From JAKLHL01 sp964411885 (GTDB taxonomy: Bacteria; Bdellovibrionota; JAFGOL01): 11,742 nucleotides of DNA. This document shows positions 1 through 5,970 of the stretch, in pieces (position 1 is the stretch's first letter; each line of letters begins with the position of its first letter). The notes beneath the pieces are model-generated. The model saw only the letters and a list, made by a program, of their open reading frames with translations. It had not been told where the DNA came from and ran no database searches. Where the stretch lies: positions 1 through 11,742 of the forward strand of contig CAYPMK010000042.1 in NCBI GenBank assembly GCA_964411885.1, read 5' to 3'. The translations under genes and the position numbers were made by a program.

Positions 1-21
1 ATAAGTATTAAACAGTTTTTG

Positions 22-44
22 TATATATAGTACGTTGATGGAGG
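22..44 (+). promoter_or_regulatory. AT-rich -10-like stretch and strong ribosome binding site
   Basis: Bases 22-31 (TATATATAGT) are the only promoter-like AT run upstream of the lipoprotein gene; no convincing -35 box is seen and the window edge cuts the region. Bases 40-44 are a GGAGG Shine-Dalgarno core. It lies 5 bases before the ATG at 50 and 9 bases before the ATT at 54, so it supports initiation here but does not settle which codon is used. The ribosome binding site is well supported; the promoter is a weak guess. Confidence 0.4.
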
Positions 45-53
45 TTTTTATGT

Positions 54-998
54 ATTAAAACAAATAAAGTTTTTTTATCATTACTAATTATCTCTTTAAT
101 CTTTATTTTCTCTGCATGTTTGGACCTTTTTGGAACATCCAAAAAAAGCAGGAATACAAATCTTATTGGACAAGATGGTTCTTGTCTTAGCAATCAAATA
201 TCGTATGAGGGTCAATGTTATGCAGATCCAAATTGCGACGTAAATAGCGATGAAGTGGCTGAATTTGACAGTGATTCAAACAGTTTCATTTGTGTTAATA
301 ATGATGATGAAGAAGACGACGAAACACCTGATCCTACTTTATCTATTCCACATTTTAGATCTGGCAAAGGCATAGCTGATTTGGCTGTTATTCAAGGGAC
401 AACAGTCAACTTAAATGCAGGTTTTGCACTTTTAGCTCCTAATGGTGTATATAAATACGAATTTAAAATTATTACGTCCAGCAACGTACAACAGCTGTGT
501 CAAGTTATCTCTACTGCTAACAGTATGTCTTGTGGCTCAAACGTTGGTTCTCCTGTTAAGGTAAGTTGGAGAGGAATGAATCAGGCAGGGACTGAATCAT
601 CTGGATGGAGTGCCCAATACACGATAACTGCACCTCCAGCAACATCTTTAAATACACCAGCACTGGTATCTGGGAAAACTGTTAATGATCTTGTTACATA
701 TGTTGCAATGGTACAAAGATTGGTGATTAATCCTGGTAACAATCTTACTCAACCAACGGGTGTAGTTAAATATTCATTTAAGTTCTATGACTCTGCTAAC
801 CCAGCACAAGTTAGGACCTGTTCAGATACTGTTGCAAACATCGTGGCCAACGGTATTCCTTGGGGTAGTAATAATTCCTGCGGTATTTTAGAGATTGATG
901 CTTTACCGATAAGTGTTCAATGGCAAGGTTGTAACAGTGCAGGAACAATATGTTCTAGTTGGAGCGTTCCATTGATAGTTTATAGTGAGTATGAATAA
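54..998 (+). CDS. putative lipoprotein with two tandem repeat domains, unusual start
   Basis: Function is not recognised. Counted from ATT at 54, the 314-residue product starts with a Lys-containing n-region and a hydrophobic run, then a lipobox ending FSAC with Cys22 as the likely lipidated residue. That predicts a membrane-anchored, surface or periplasmic lipoprotein. Next come a Cys-containing segment (further Cys at about 44, 55, 61 and 80), a highly acidic linker (about 82-94), and two roughly 100-residue repeats (about 96-193 and 200-310). Both repeats show SGK, G-V-x-KY-x-FK, a Cys pair, V-x-W-x-G, AGT and SxWS, suggesting Ig/Fn3-like beta domains (inference). The only good in-frame start with a ribosome binding site is the rare ATT. 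The ATG at 50 is out of frame and stops after two codons, while the TTG at 120 would delete the whole signal peptide. The 3' end overlaps convergent acpS. A frameshifted or phase-off gene is an alternative. Confidence 0.72.
   Translation: MKTNKVFLSLLIISLIFIFSACLDLFGTSKKSRNTNLIGQDGSCLSNQISYEGQCYADPNCDVNSDEVAEFDSDSNSFICVNNDDEEDDETPDPTLSIPHFRSGKGIADLAVIQGTTVNLNAGFALLAPNGVYKYEFKIITSSNVQQLCQVISTANSMSCGSNVGSPVKVSWRGMNQAGTESSGWSAQYTITAPPATSLNTPALVSGKTVNDLVTYVAMVQRLVINPGNNLTQPTGVVKYSFKFYDSANPAQVRTCSDTVANIVANGIPWGSNNSCGILEIDALPISVQWQGCNSAGTICSSWSVPLIVYSEYE
339..983 (+). repeat. tandem duplicated protein domain inside the lipoprotein
   Basis: Two copies, about bases 339-632 and 653-983, encode related segments of roughly 100 residues. 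Aligned landmarks in order are SGK, then GV-x-KY-x-FK, a Cys before and a Cys after the middle, a V-x-W-x-G strand, an AGT turn and S-x-WS near the end. The match is clear at protein level but not at DNA level, so the duplication is old. The second copy has two extra Cys near its end (GCNSAGTICSSW) where the first has GMNQAGTESSGW. Confidence 0.75.
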
Positions 999-1003
999 AC
1001 TAT
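975..1003. terminator. inverted repeat over the convergent stop codons, possible weak bidirectional terminator
   Basis: ATAGTTTAT at 975-983 is perfectly complementary in reverse to ATAAACTAT at 995-1003, with an 11-base loop. The left arm holds the acpS stop (980-982, read on the minus strand) and the right arm holds the lipoprotein stop (996-998). The stem has only one G-C pair and no T-tract follows, so a strong intrinsic terminator is unlikely. The repeat is seen directly; a terminator role is a guess. Confidence 0.3.
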
Positions 1004-1351
1004 ACTTATAGCAACCGCATAATCACCGTCGTGACTTATAGAAACACTTATATTTAATTTGTTTAATTTTGGATCGTTAAGTTCAACTTTTGGGATCCTG
1101 CCTTTTATTTTTATGCTTCTTAGATCTACAAGTTTCTTTATTGGTTGAACAGCCTTTATTACAGCCTCTTTAGCAGCAAAACGACCAGCAAGTCCGGGGT
1201 AGGGGTCTTTTCTGTTTATTATGTGCGATATCTCTTCTTTAGAGAATACTCTTTTTATGAACGGATTGTTAAGGTTAGGATCACCATGTTTTTCTACAAG
1301 TTTTTTTATTCTTGGGATGTAGACTACGTCTATACCACAGTACTGTTTCAT
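980..1351 (-). CDS. acpS: holo-[acyl-carrier-protein] synthase
   Basis: Transfers 4'-phosphopantetheine from CoA to a serine of apo-acyl carrier protein, switching on fatty-acid synthesis; a cytosolic, normally trimeric, Mg-dependent enzyme. The 123-residue product has the family length and motifs: GIDVVYIPRI at residues 6-15 with metal-binding Asp8, FSKEE at 36-40, the signature AGRFAAKEA at 55-63 with metal-binding Glu62, and the late VSISHDGDYAVA segment. The ATG at 1349-1351 overlaps the pdxJ stop in an ATGA, and AAGGAA lies just upstream, so the start is secure and translation is probably coupled. It is the last gene of the xseA-xseB-pdxJ-acpS run. Its final 19 bases overlap the end of the convergent lipoprotein gene. 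The pdxJ-acpS pairing is common in proteobacteria. Confidence 0.96.
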   Translation of the reverse strand: MKQYCGIDVVYIPRIKKLVEKHGDPNLNNPFIKRVFSKEEISHIINRKDPYPGLAGRFAAKEAVIKAVQPIKKLVDLRSIKIKGRIPKVELNDPKLNKLNISVSISHDGDYAVAISIVYSYSL

Positions 1352-2073
1352 ATTTTTCCTTTAACGATGTTACTCATTTCTCTTACTGCGTTTGCAAGTC
1401 CATCAAGAACAGCTCTGCTTATTATTGAGTGTCCTATATTAAATTCACTAATTCCATTATTTTTAGTGCACAAAGGACGTATATTAAAATAATCAAGTCC
1501 GTGTCCAGCATTGCATTTTAATTCAATTTCGTTAGCATATTTTATAGCCTGTAATATTCTTGCCAGTTCGTTATCCCTTTTTATGCCAATAGGAGCGTTG
1601 GCATAAGAACCTGTATGTATTTCTATAGCTATAGCGCCAGTTTTTCTTGCTGAGTCAATTTGTGCCATATCAGGTTCTATAAAAAGAGAAACTTCTATGC
1701 CGTTACCTTGAAGTTCTTCTACAAGGTTTTTTATTTTTTCAAACTGTTTTTTTACGTTCAAGCCACCTTCGGTGGTGAGTTCTTCTCTTTTTTCTGGGAC
1801 TATGCAAGTTACTTCTGGTTTTATTTTTTTTGCTATTTCTATCATTTCTTTTGTAGCGGCCATTTCAAGATTAAGGATGCTGTTTATTGAGGCTCTTAGG
1901 CGTTCTACGTCTTTATCTTTTATGTGACGTCTATCTTCTCTAAGATGCACAGTTATGCCTTCTGCTCCGTTAAGTTCACAAATACTTGCCGCGGCAACAG
2001 GATCTGGATACACAGTGCCTCTTTGGTTTCTAAGGGTTGCAACATGATCTATGTTAACAAAAAGTCTGCTCAT
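1348..2073 (-). CDS. pdxJ: pyridoxine 5'-phosphate synthase
   Basis: Condenses 1-deoxy-D-xylulose 5-phosphate with 3-amino-2-oxopropyl phosphate to give pyridoxine 5'-phosphate, the last ring-forming step of DXP-dependent vitamin B6 synthesis. The 241-residue TIM-barrel protein is full length. It opens with the typical LFVNIDHVATLRNQRGT and keeps the catalytic set: His43 in ITVHLREDRRHI, Glu70 in LNLEMA, and His191 in NAGHGLDY. Other family marks are EIHTGSYANA at about 151-160 and CIVPEKREELTTEGGL at 90-105. The ATG at 2071-2073 shares one base with the xseB stop (TAATG), so it sits in the operon with tight coupling and overlaps acpS by 4 bases downstream. Presence of PdxJ implies the organism uses the DXP route rather than the PdxST (R5P) route. 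Confidence 0.97.
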   Translation of the reverse strand: MSRLFVNIDHVATLRNQRGTVYPDPVAAASICELNGAEGITVHLREDRRHIKDKDVERLRASINSILNLEMAATKEMIEIAKKIKPEVTCIVPEKREELTTEGGLNVKKQFEKIKNLVEELQGNGIEVSLFIEPDMAQIDSARKTGAIAIEIHTGSYANAPIGIKRDNELARILQAIKYANEIELKCNAGHGLDYFNIRPLCTKNNGISEFNIGHSIISRAVLDGLANAVREMSNIVKGKI

Positions 2074-2333
2074 TATTCCTCCTCTTCATCTTCATCATCA
2101 TCTTCTTCTAATATGTCTTCTACTTCCTCTGATATTGAAGTGAGTTCTTCTTCTAATTTTTTGAAATTACCTTTTTCTTCTTTAAGTATCTTTATGCAGT
2201 TCTTTGCGGCCTCTGCGGCCTTTTTGCCCTTACTTATTACGTCATCTATGCTGGTCTCTTGTTTTCTTAATTCTTCTGCAATACTTTTTAAAAGATTAAA
2301 ACTTTCTTCGTATTTTTTACTTTCTTTAGCCAT
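2073..2333 (-). CDS. xseB: exodeoxyribonuclease VII small subunit
   Basis: Non-catalytic helical partner of XseA; several XseB subunits assemble with one XseA in exonuclease VII, which degrades single-stranded DNA in the cytosol. The call rests on small size (86 residues from ATG 2333), the N-terminal YEESFNLLKSIAEEL helix, the SIDDVISKGKKAAEAAKNC stretch typical of the family, and above all its place directly after xseA. The sequence is otherwise diverged. A GTG at 2339 would add three residues and overlap the xseA stop, but AGAGG ends 5 bases before the ATG at 2333, so the ATG is preferred; the xseA stop then lies 2 bases upstream. The C-terminus is an unusual run of 11 acidic residues (EEDDDEDEEEE), encoded by a simple-sequence tract. 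Confidence 0.85.
   Translation of the reverse strand: MAKESKKYEESFNLLKSIAEELRKQETSIDDVISKGKKAAEAAKNCIKILKEEKGNFKKLEEELTSISEEVEDILEEDDDEDEEEE
2076..2108 (-). repeat. trinucleotide-like acidic codon tract at the end of xseB
   Basis: Thirty-three bases made only of GAA, GAG and GAT codons on the minus strand give an uninterrupted Glu/Asp tail, directly before the stop codon and the pdxJ start. The tract is strictly purine-rich on the coding strand apart from the T of each GAT, a composition prone to replication slippage in whole-codon steps. It lies within the xseB coding region. Confidence 0.7.
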
Positions 2334-2335
2334 AT

Positions 2336-3595
2336 TCACCTCTTTTTACTTACTTCTACCTTCCCGTCAACAAATTCTATTGTAGCTTTGTCCTTTAGCT
2401 CATTTTTTGTTTTTATTAGATTGTTTTTTTCGTCCCAAACAAGAGCATAGCCTCTTTTAAGTACAGAGCTGTGGTCATAGGCCTCAATTAGTTCTTGAAT
2501 AGATCTTAGTTGTTCTTCACTTCTTTGCAGGAACACTTTTATATCGTGAGAAACATTCTGAACGGTAGCCCTTATTTTTTCTACGTTAACAGAAAAAACT
2601 CTTTTAACAGAAGAGAGTACAGCTTGAATATAACCGTTCACCATGGCCTCTGATCTTGTGAACCTTTCAGAAAGGGCGAGGTTTATTTCTTGTACTTGTA
2701 CTGCTAGATCTTGTTTAACATCGTTAATATATTGTCTTAAATATGCTCCAATACCAGACGGTGTAGATGGAATAGGGGTTAAATGTGAGCAAAGTTCTAT
2801 TGCATGTTGGTCTTTGTCGTGTCCTATTGCGGTTATTACTGGTAGTTTAGAAAGACACACGGCTCTGCAAAGTTCATAGTCGTTAAAAACAGAAAGTTCT
2901 GTGCTAGAACCTCCGCCTCTTGCTATCAGTATTACATCAATATCTAATTTTTTAGAGAGTGAATTTAATTTGTTTATTGCAGAAATAATACTTTGTACCG
3001 CACTTCTACCCTCAACCCTTGCTGAAACAAAGTATATGTTGAAGAAGTTCTTAACTTCGCTCATTGCAGAACTTATGTCTTGAACAGAGGTGCCTTGATC
3101 TGAGCTTATTAAGCCGATGTTCTTGATGAGGTATGGTAACTCTATTTGCTTTTGCAGGTCTAGTATGCCTTCTGCCTCTAATTTAGAAAGGGTTATGTTC
3201 TTTTCATTTGCCAGCACAGAAGTTGTATATTCTGGAATAACGTCTATAACTCTTAACACAAAAGAGATCCTTTTTTGTGTACTTATGTATGGTTCAACAA
3301 CAAGCATAATGGGAACATCTTTTGTTAATTTTTCTACTACGCCGGTGGTCCTTAGTTTTTTTTGTATGTTATGAAAGTTTCCAATGTAAAAAGAAAGATT
3401 AAAGGTCATGTTCTCTTTTTCATCTTTAAGGTCCATGTAGGCAAAAGAAGGGTACACACTGGGATCTGATGCTATTACACCCCTTAGTATTATTGGTGCG
3501 TGGAAGGAACTTTTTACGGCAAGGCTTAGATGTTCTCGTAACTCAGATACTGTATAAAGAGCGAGTCCTTCAAATTGATTTGGTATTTGTATCAT
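2336..3595 (-). CDS. xseA: exodeoxyribonuclease VII large subunit
   Basis: Catalytic subunit of exonuclease VII, which cuts single-stranded DNA from both ends into oligonucleotides during repair and recombination. The 419-residue product (E. coli: about 456) has an N-terminal OB-fold nucleic-acid-binding domain (about 10-100, diverged from the usual GHxYFxLKD pattern), then the catalytic domain, then a long helical region thought to carry XseB (about 300-385), ending in the family's LKRGYALV strand. Residues equivalent to the four essential E. coli positions are present: Asp173 in TSVQDI, Arg226 in ARGGGSS, and His259 and Asp262 in GHDKD. The usual GAPTPSAAAE-like segment is altered to HLTPIPSTPSG. 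The frame opens further upstream at GTG 3625, but that lies inside the tRNA gene. The ATG at 3595 has AAGAAGGA 7 bases upstream and is chosen. It is the first protein gene after tRNA-Gly. Confidence 0.93.
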   Translation of the reverse strand: MIQIPNQFEGLALYTVSELREHLSLAVKSSFHAPIILRGVIASDPSVYPSFAYMDLKDEKENMTFNLSFYIGNFHNIQKKLRTTGVVEKLTKDVPIMLVVEPYISTQKRISFVLRVIDVIPEYTTSVLANEKNITLSKLEAEGILDLQKQIELPYLIKNIGLISSDQGTSVQDISSAMSEVKNFFNIYFVSARVEGRSAVQSIISAINKLNSLSKKLDIDVILIARGGGSSTELSVFNDYELCRAVCLSKLPVITAIGHDKDQHAIELCSHLTPIPSTPSGIGAYLRQYINDVKQDLAVQVQEINLALSERFTRSEAMVNGYIQAVLSSVKRVFSVNVEKIRATVQNVSHDIKVFLQRSEEQLRSIQELIEAYDHSSVLKRGYALVWDEKNNLIKTKNELKDKATIEFVDGKVEVSKKR

Positions 3596-3609
3596 AGAAG
3601 GATCCTTCT
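3596..3609. promoter_or_regulatory. perfect 14-base palindrome holding the xseA ribosome binding site
   Basis: AGAAGGATCCTTCT is a perfect palindrome between the encoded CCA end of the tRNA (3613) and the xseA ATG (3595). On the minus strand its first half is the xseA Shine-Dalgarno (AGAAGGA). In RNA it could fold only as a 5-bp stem with a GATC loop, which would partly cover the ribosome binding site. No T-tract follows, so it is not a terminator. A translational or RNA-processing role is possible but unproven. Confidence 0.45.
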
Positions 3610-3612
3610 TAT

Positions 3613-3689
3613 TGGAGCGGGACACGGGGTTCGAACCCGCGACCTCAACCTTGGCAAGGTTGCGCTCTAGCCAACTGAGCTAGTCCCGC
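3613..3689 (-). tRNA. tRNA-Gly (anticodon GCC)
   Basis: Reads as a complete 77-base tRNA with CCA encoded. The acceptor stem GCGGGAC pairs with GTCCCGC, and the discriminator base is T. The D arm contains AGCTCAGTTGG, the anticodon stem CAACC/GGTTG encloses the loop TTGCCAA with anticodon GCC, and the T arm GCGGG/CCCGT (one G-T pair) encloses TTCGAAC. It decodes GGC and GGU. It is on the same strand as xseA with its 3' end only 17 bases before the xseA ATG, so it is probably co-transcribed and cut away by RNase P and 3' processing. Confidence 0.98.
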
Positions 3690-3716
3690 TTATTGAAGTC
3701 TAATCAACAGGACAGA

Positions 3717-3746
3717 TTATTAAACATACCTTTGACACTTGGTCAA
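3717..3746 (-). promoter_or_regulatory. candidate promoter for tRNA-Gly-xseA-xseB-pdxJ-acpS
   Basis: On the minus strand a TTGACC -35 box (3741-3746) is followed after 18 bases by TAATAA (3717-3722), a modest -10 match within TTTAATAATC. Transcription would begin near 3709, about 20 bases before the tRNA 5' end, which fits a tRNA leader. The -35 is good, the -10 is weak, and no other candidate in the 106-base gap looks better on this strand. Confidence 0.45.
3732..3746. repeat. inverted repeat TTGAC-N5-GTCAA joining the two divergent -35 boxes
   Basis: The plus-strand -35 (TTGACA) and the minus-strand -35 (TTGACC) are the two arms of one dyad with 5-base arms and a 5-base spacer, centred at 3739. 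A dyad of this size can be an operator for a dimeric repressor, or may simply reflect two -35 boxes placed back to back. Operator function is inference. Confidence 0.5.
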
Positions 3747-3764
3747 TAATATTTATTGTATAGT
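3732..3764 (+). promoter_or_regulatory. candidate promoter for the glgX operon
   Basis: TTGACA at 3732-3737 matches the -35 consensus exactly. Sixteen bases on is TATTGT (3754-3759), four of six to the -10 consensus; the better-looking TATAGT at 3759-3764 sits at a poor 21-base spacing. Start of transcription would fall about 25-30 bases before the glgX ATG. The -35 is convincing; the exact -10 is uncertain. Confidence 0.5.
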
Positions 3765-3795
3765 ATTTAAAGTTCCCTGATAATTAACATCAGCT

Positions 3796-5970
3796 ATGTC
3801 AATACTACATGATTTTGAGTTTCTTAGCGGTCAACCACTACCACTTGGTCCTACTGTAATGGAGCAGGGGGTTAATTTTGCTGTTTTTTCAAGAAATGCA
3901 GATGCTGTGTCTTTGGTGGTGTATCAGAATGAAGCAGAGGAGATGCCTCTTTTTATACACGCATTAGATGCAACAAAGAATAAAACAGGTGATGTATGGC
4001 ACTGTTTTGTAAAAGGACTTAAAGAGGGCTATTGGTATGGCTATTGGGTGGATGGTCCTTATGAACCAAAGGCAGGCCATAGATTTAACCCAAATAAATT
4101 GCTACTCGATCCATATGCCAGAGTAGTGAGTATAAACAGCCCATTTAATTCAAAAGAGATGTTTGGCTACGACAGAGACAGCGATTTATTGGACCTTAGT
4201 TTTTCTAATATACGTTCAGACAGGGTTGCCCCACGAGCCTATATATTAAAACCTCATCCTAATTGGAGCATAAGGCACAACAGAAGAAAACTTAAGGATC
4301 AGATAATATATGAAATGCACGTTAAAGGATTCACTGCCAGTAATACCTCTGGAGTAAAACAGAAAGGTACTTTTAAAGGAATGGTAGAAAAAATACCTCA
4401 CCTTTTGGACCTTGGTGTTACGGCTGTAGAGTTACTGCCTATACACGCTTTTGACGACAAAACGGTCATGAGGCACTCGCCAGAGGGAACTCCATTAAAG
4501 AATTATTGGGGCTATGATCCCATTTCTTATTCTTCTTTGCATTTTCCTTATTCATCAGAAAAAGATATACTTGGTGCAATAAAGGAATTTAAAGACATGG
4601 TGGCTGAGTTCCATAAAGCCGAGATAGACGTGATATTGGATGTTGTGTTCAACCATAGTGGCGAGGGTAATGAACTAGGCCCTACGGTCTCTTTTAGAGG
4701 GATAGATAATTCTATATATTATATGTTGGATAATGGTAGGGGTTATAAGAATTATTCAGGCTGTGGGAACACTCTAAACTGTAATCATCCTGTTGTAAGG
4801 GACATGATAATGGACAGCCTCTTATACTGGGTAGTTGAAATGGGTGTTGATGGTTTTAGGTTCGATCTTGCCTCTGTTTTTAGCAGAGATGCAGAAGGTA
4901 ATTTTATAAATTATTCTCCTTTAATAGAGAAAATTGCGGAACACCCTGTGCTTAGGGACATCATAATCATTGCAGAGGCGTGGGATGCCGGTGGTGCGTA
5001 TCAGGTTGGTAAATTTGGCGGTATAAGATGGGCAGAATGGAATGGAGCTTTCAGGGATGGTGTTCGTTCTTTCATAAAGGCTGATTATGGTAGTCTTGCA
5101 GACATGGCAGAAAGGTTAACTGGGAGTCCAAGGATGTTCATGTCGTCTGCAAAATTTCCATCCAGCAGTATTAATTTTATTACTTGTCATGACGGTTTTA
5201 CGCTGAACGACCTTGTTTCATATAACAATAAACATAACGAAGATAATGGAGAAGATAACAACGACGGTTATAACGATAATAGAAGTTGGAACTGTGGTGT
5301 AGAAGGCAATACTAAAGATCCAAAAATACTTTCGTTAAGACAAAAACAGATGAAAAACAGCATGGCCCTAATGATGCTTTCTCTTGGTGTTCCAATGATA
5401 ACCGCAGGAGATGAATTTGGAAGGACACAAAAAGGCAACAACAACGCCTATTGTCAAGATAACGATATCTCTTGGATAGACTGGTCTTTGCTTGATAAAA
5501 ATAAAGATTTTTATAGGTTCGTTAAATTAATTATAGATTTTAGAAAGCATAATCCTGCGTTAAGAAGAAGACACTTTTATAATATATTAGACGGTGATCT
5601 TGATAAATTTTGCGACATTAAATGGTATGGTGAAAAGGGTGGAGAGCCTGATTGGAGTCCAAATAATTATAACATTGCCCTTTTTATAAAGGGTTGGACT
5701 CCTATAGAGGGATATAGTCAAAGGAATTGTAACGATATTTTTATAATACTTAATAGTCACTGGGAAACACACAAATACCTATTGCCTAAAGTTCAGGGTA
5801 AGAAATGGCATTTTATTTGTGATACAGATAAAGATAGCCCTAACGATATTCTTGAGACTACAAAAAGTTATGTTTTAAAAAATCAAAATGATTATCTAAT
5901 ACAGCCTCGTTCTGTAGTAATATTAACAGCAAAACCTACATCTAAAAAAGAGGATGCTTGCGCACAATGA
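3796..5970 (+). CDS. glgX: glycogen debranching enzyme (isoamylase type)
   Basis: Hydrolyses alpha-1,6 branch links of glycogen or limit dextrin in the cytosol. The 724-residue product has an N-terminal CBM48 domain (about 10-130) followed by a GH13 catalytic barrel with all four conserved regions: DVVFNH at 282-287, GFRFDLAS with the nucleophile Asp357, IIAEAW with acid/base Glu394, and FITCHDGF with transition-state stabiliser Asp465. A C-terminal beta domain follows from about residue 600. Length suits the GlgX/TreX group. The ATG at 3796 follows the divergent promoter region with no recognisable Shine-Dalgarno, unlike its operon neighbours. The stop overlaps the nnr ATG (ATGA). No glycogen synthase, branching enzyme or phosphorylase gene is adjacent, so the partner genes must be elsewhere; glycogen rather than another alpha-glucan as substrate is inferred from family. 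Confidence 0.94.
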   Translation: MSILHDFEFLSGQPLPLGPTVMEQGVNFAVFSRNADAVSLVVYQNEAEEMPLFIHALDATKNKTGDVWHCFVKGLKEGYWYGYWVDGPYEPKAGHRFNPNKLLLDPYARVVSINSPFNSKEMFGYDRDSDLLDLSFSNIRSDRVAPRAYILKPHPNWSIRHNRRKLKDQIIYEMHVKGFTASNTSGVKQKGTFKGMVEKIPHLLDLGVTAVELLPIHAFDDKTVMRHSPEGTPLKNYWGYDPISYSSLHFPYSSEKDILGAIKEFKDMVAEFHKAEIDVILDVVFNHSGEGNELGPTVSFRGIDNSIYYMLDNGRGYKNYSGCGNTLNCNHPVVRDMIMDSLLYWVVEMGVDGFRFDLASVFSRDAEGNFINYSPLIEKIAEHPVLRDIIIIAEAWDAGGAYQVGKFGGIRWAEWNGAFRDGVRSFIKADYGSLADMAERLTGSPRMFMSSAKFPSSSINFITCHDGFTLNDLVSYNNKHNEDNGEDNNDGYNDNRSWNCGVEGNTKDPKILSLRQKQMKNSMALMMLSLGVPMITAGDEFGRTQKGNNNAYCQDNDISWIDWSLLDKNKDFYRFVKLIIDFRKHNPALRRRHFYNILDGDLDKFCDIKWYGEKGGEPDWSPNNYNIALFIKGWTPIEGYSQRNCNDIFIILNSHWETHKYLLPKVQGKKWHFICDTDKDSPNDILETTKSYVLKNQNDYLIQPRSVVILTAKPTSKKEDACAQ

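Noticed and set aside
120..122. TTG 120 as the lipoprotein start
   Set aside because: It removes an obvious signal peptide and the lipobox Cys that lie in frame immediately upstream.
8..193. Minus-strand 61-residue open frame antisense to the lipoprotein start
   Set aside because: No ribosome binding site or recognisable family, and it runs across the signal-peptide coding region of a better-supported gene.
2334..2339. GTG at 2337-2339 as the xseB start
   Set aside because: It would place the Shine-Dalgarno almost on top of the start; ATG 2333 has AGAGG at proper spacing.
1924..2385. Plus-strand 153-residue open frame with a long Ser run
   Set aside because: It is the antisense image of the acidic codon tract and pdxJ/xseB/xseA ends; the Ser run is the complement of GAA/GAT codons.
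3596..3609. Palindrome as an intrinsic terminator after tRNA-Gly
   Set aside because: The stem is only about 5 bp in RNA and no T-tract follows; xseA translation begins immediately.
3596..3625. xseA starting at GTG 3625
   Set aside because: This start lies inside the tRNA-Gly gene; ATG 3595 has a strong ribosome binding site and leaves a normal N-terminus.
5958..5966. TTG 5958 as the nnr start
   Set aside because: ATG 5967 matches the family N-terminus and forms an ATGA overlap with the glgX stop.
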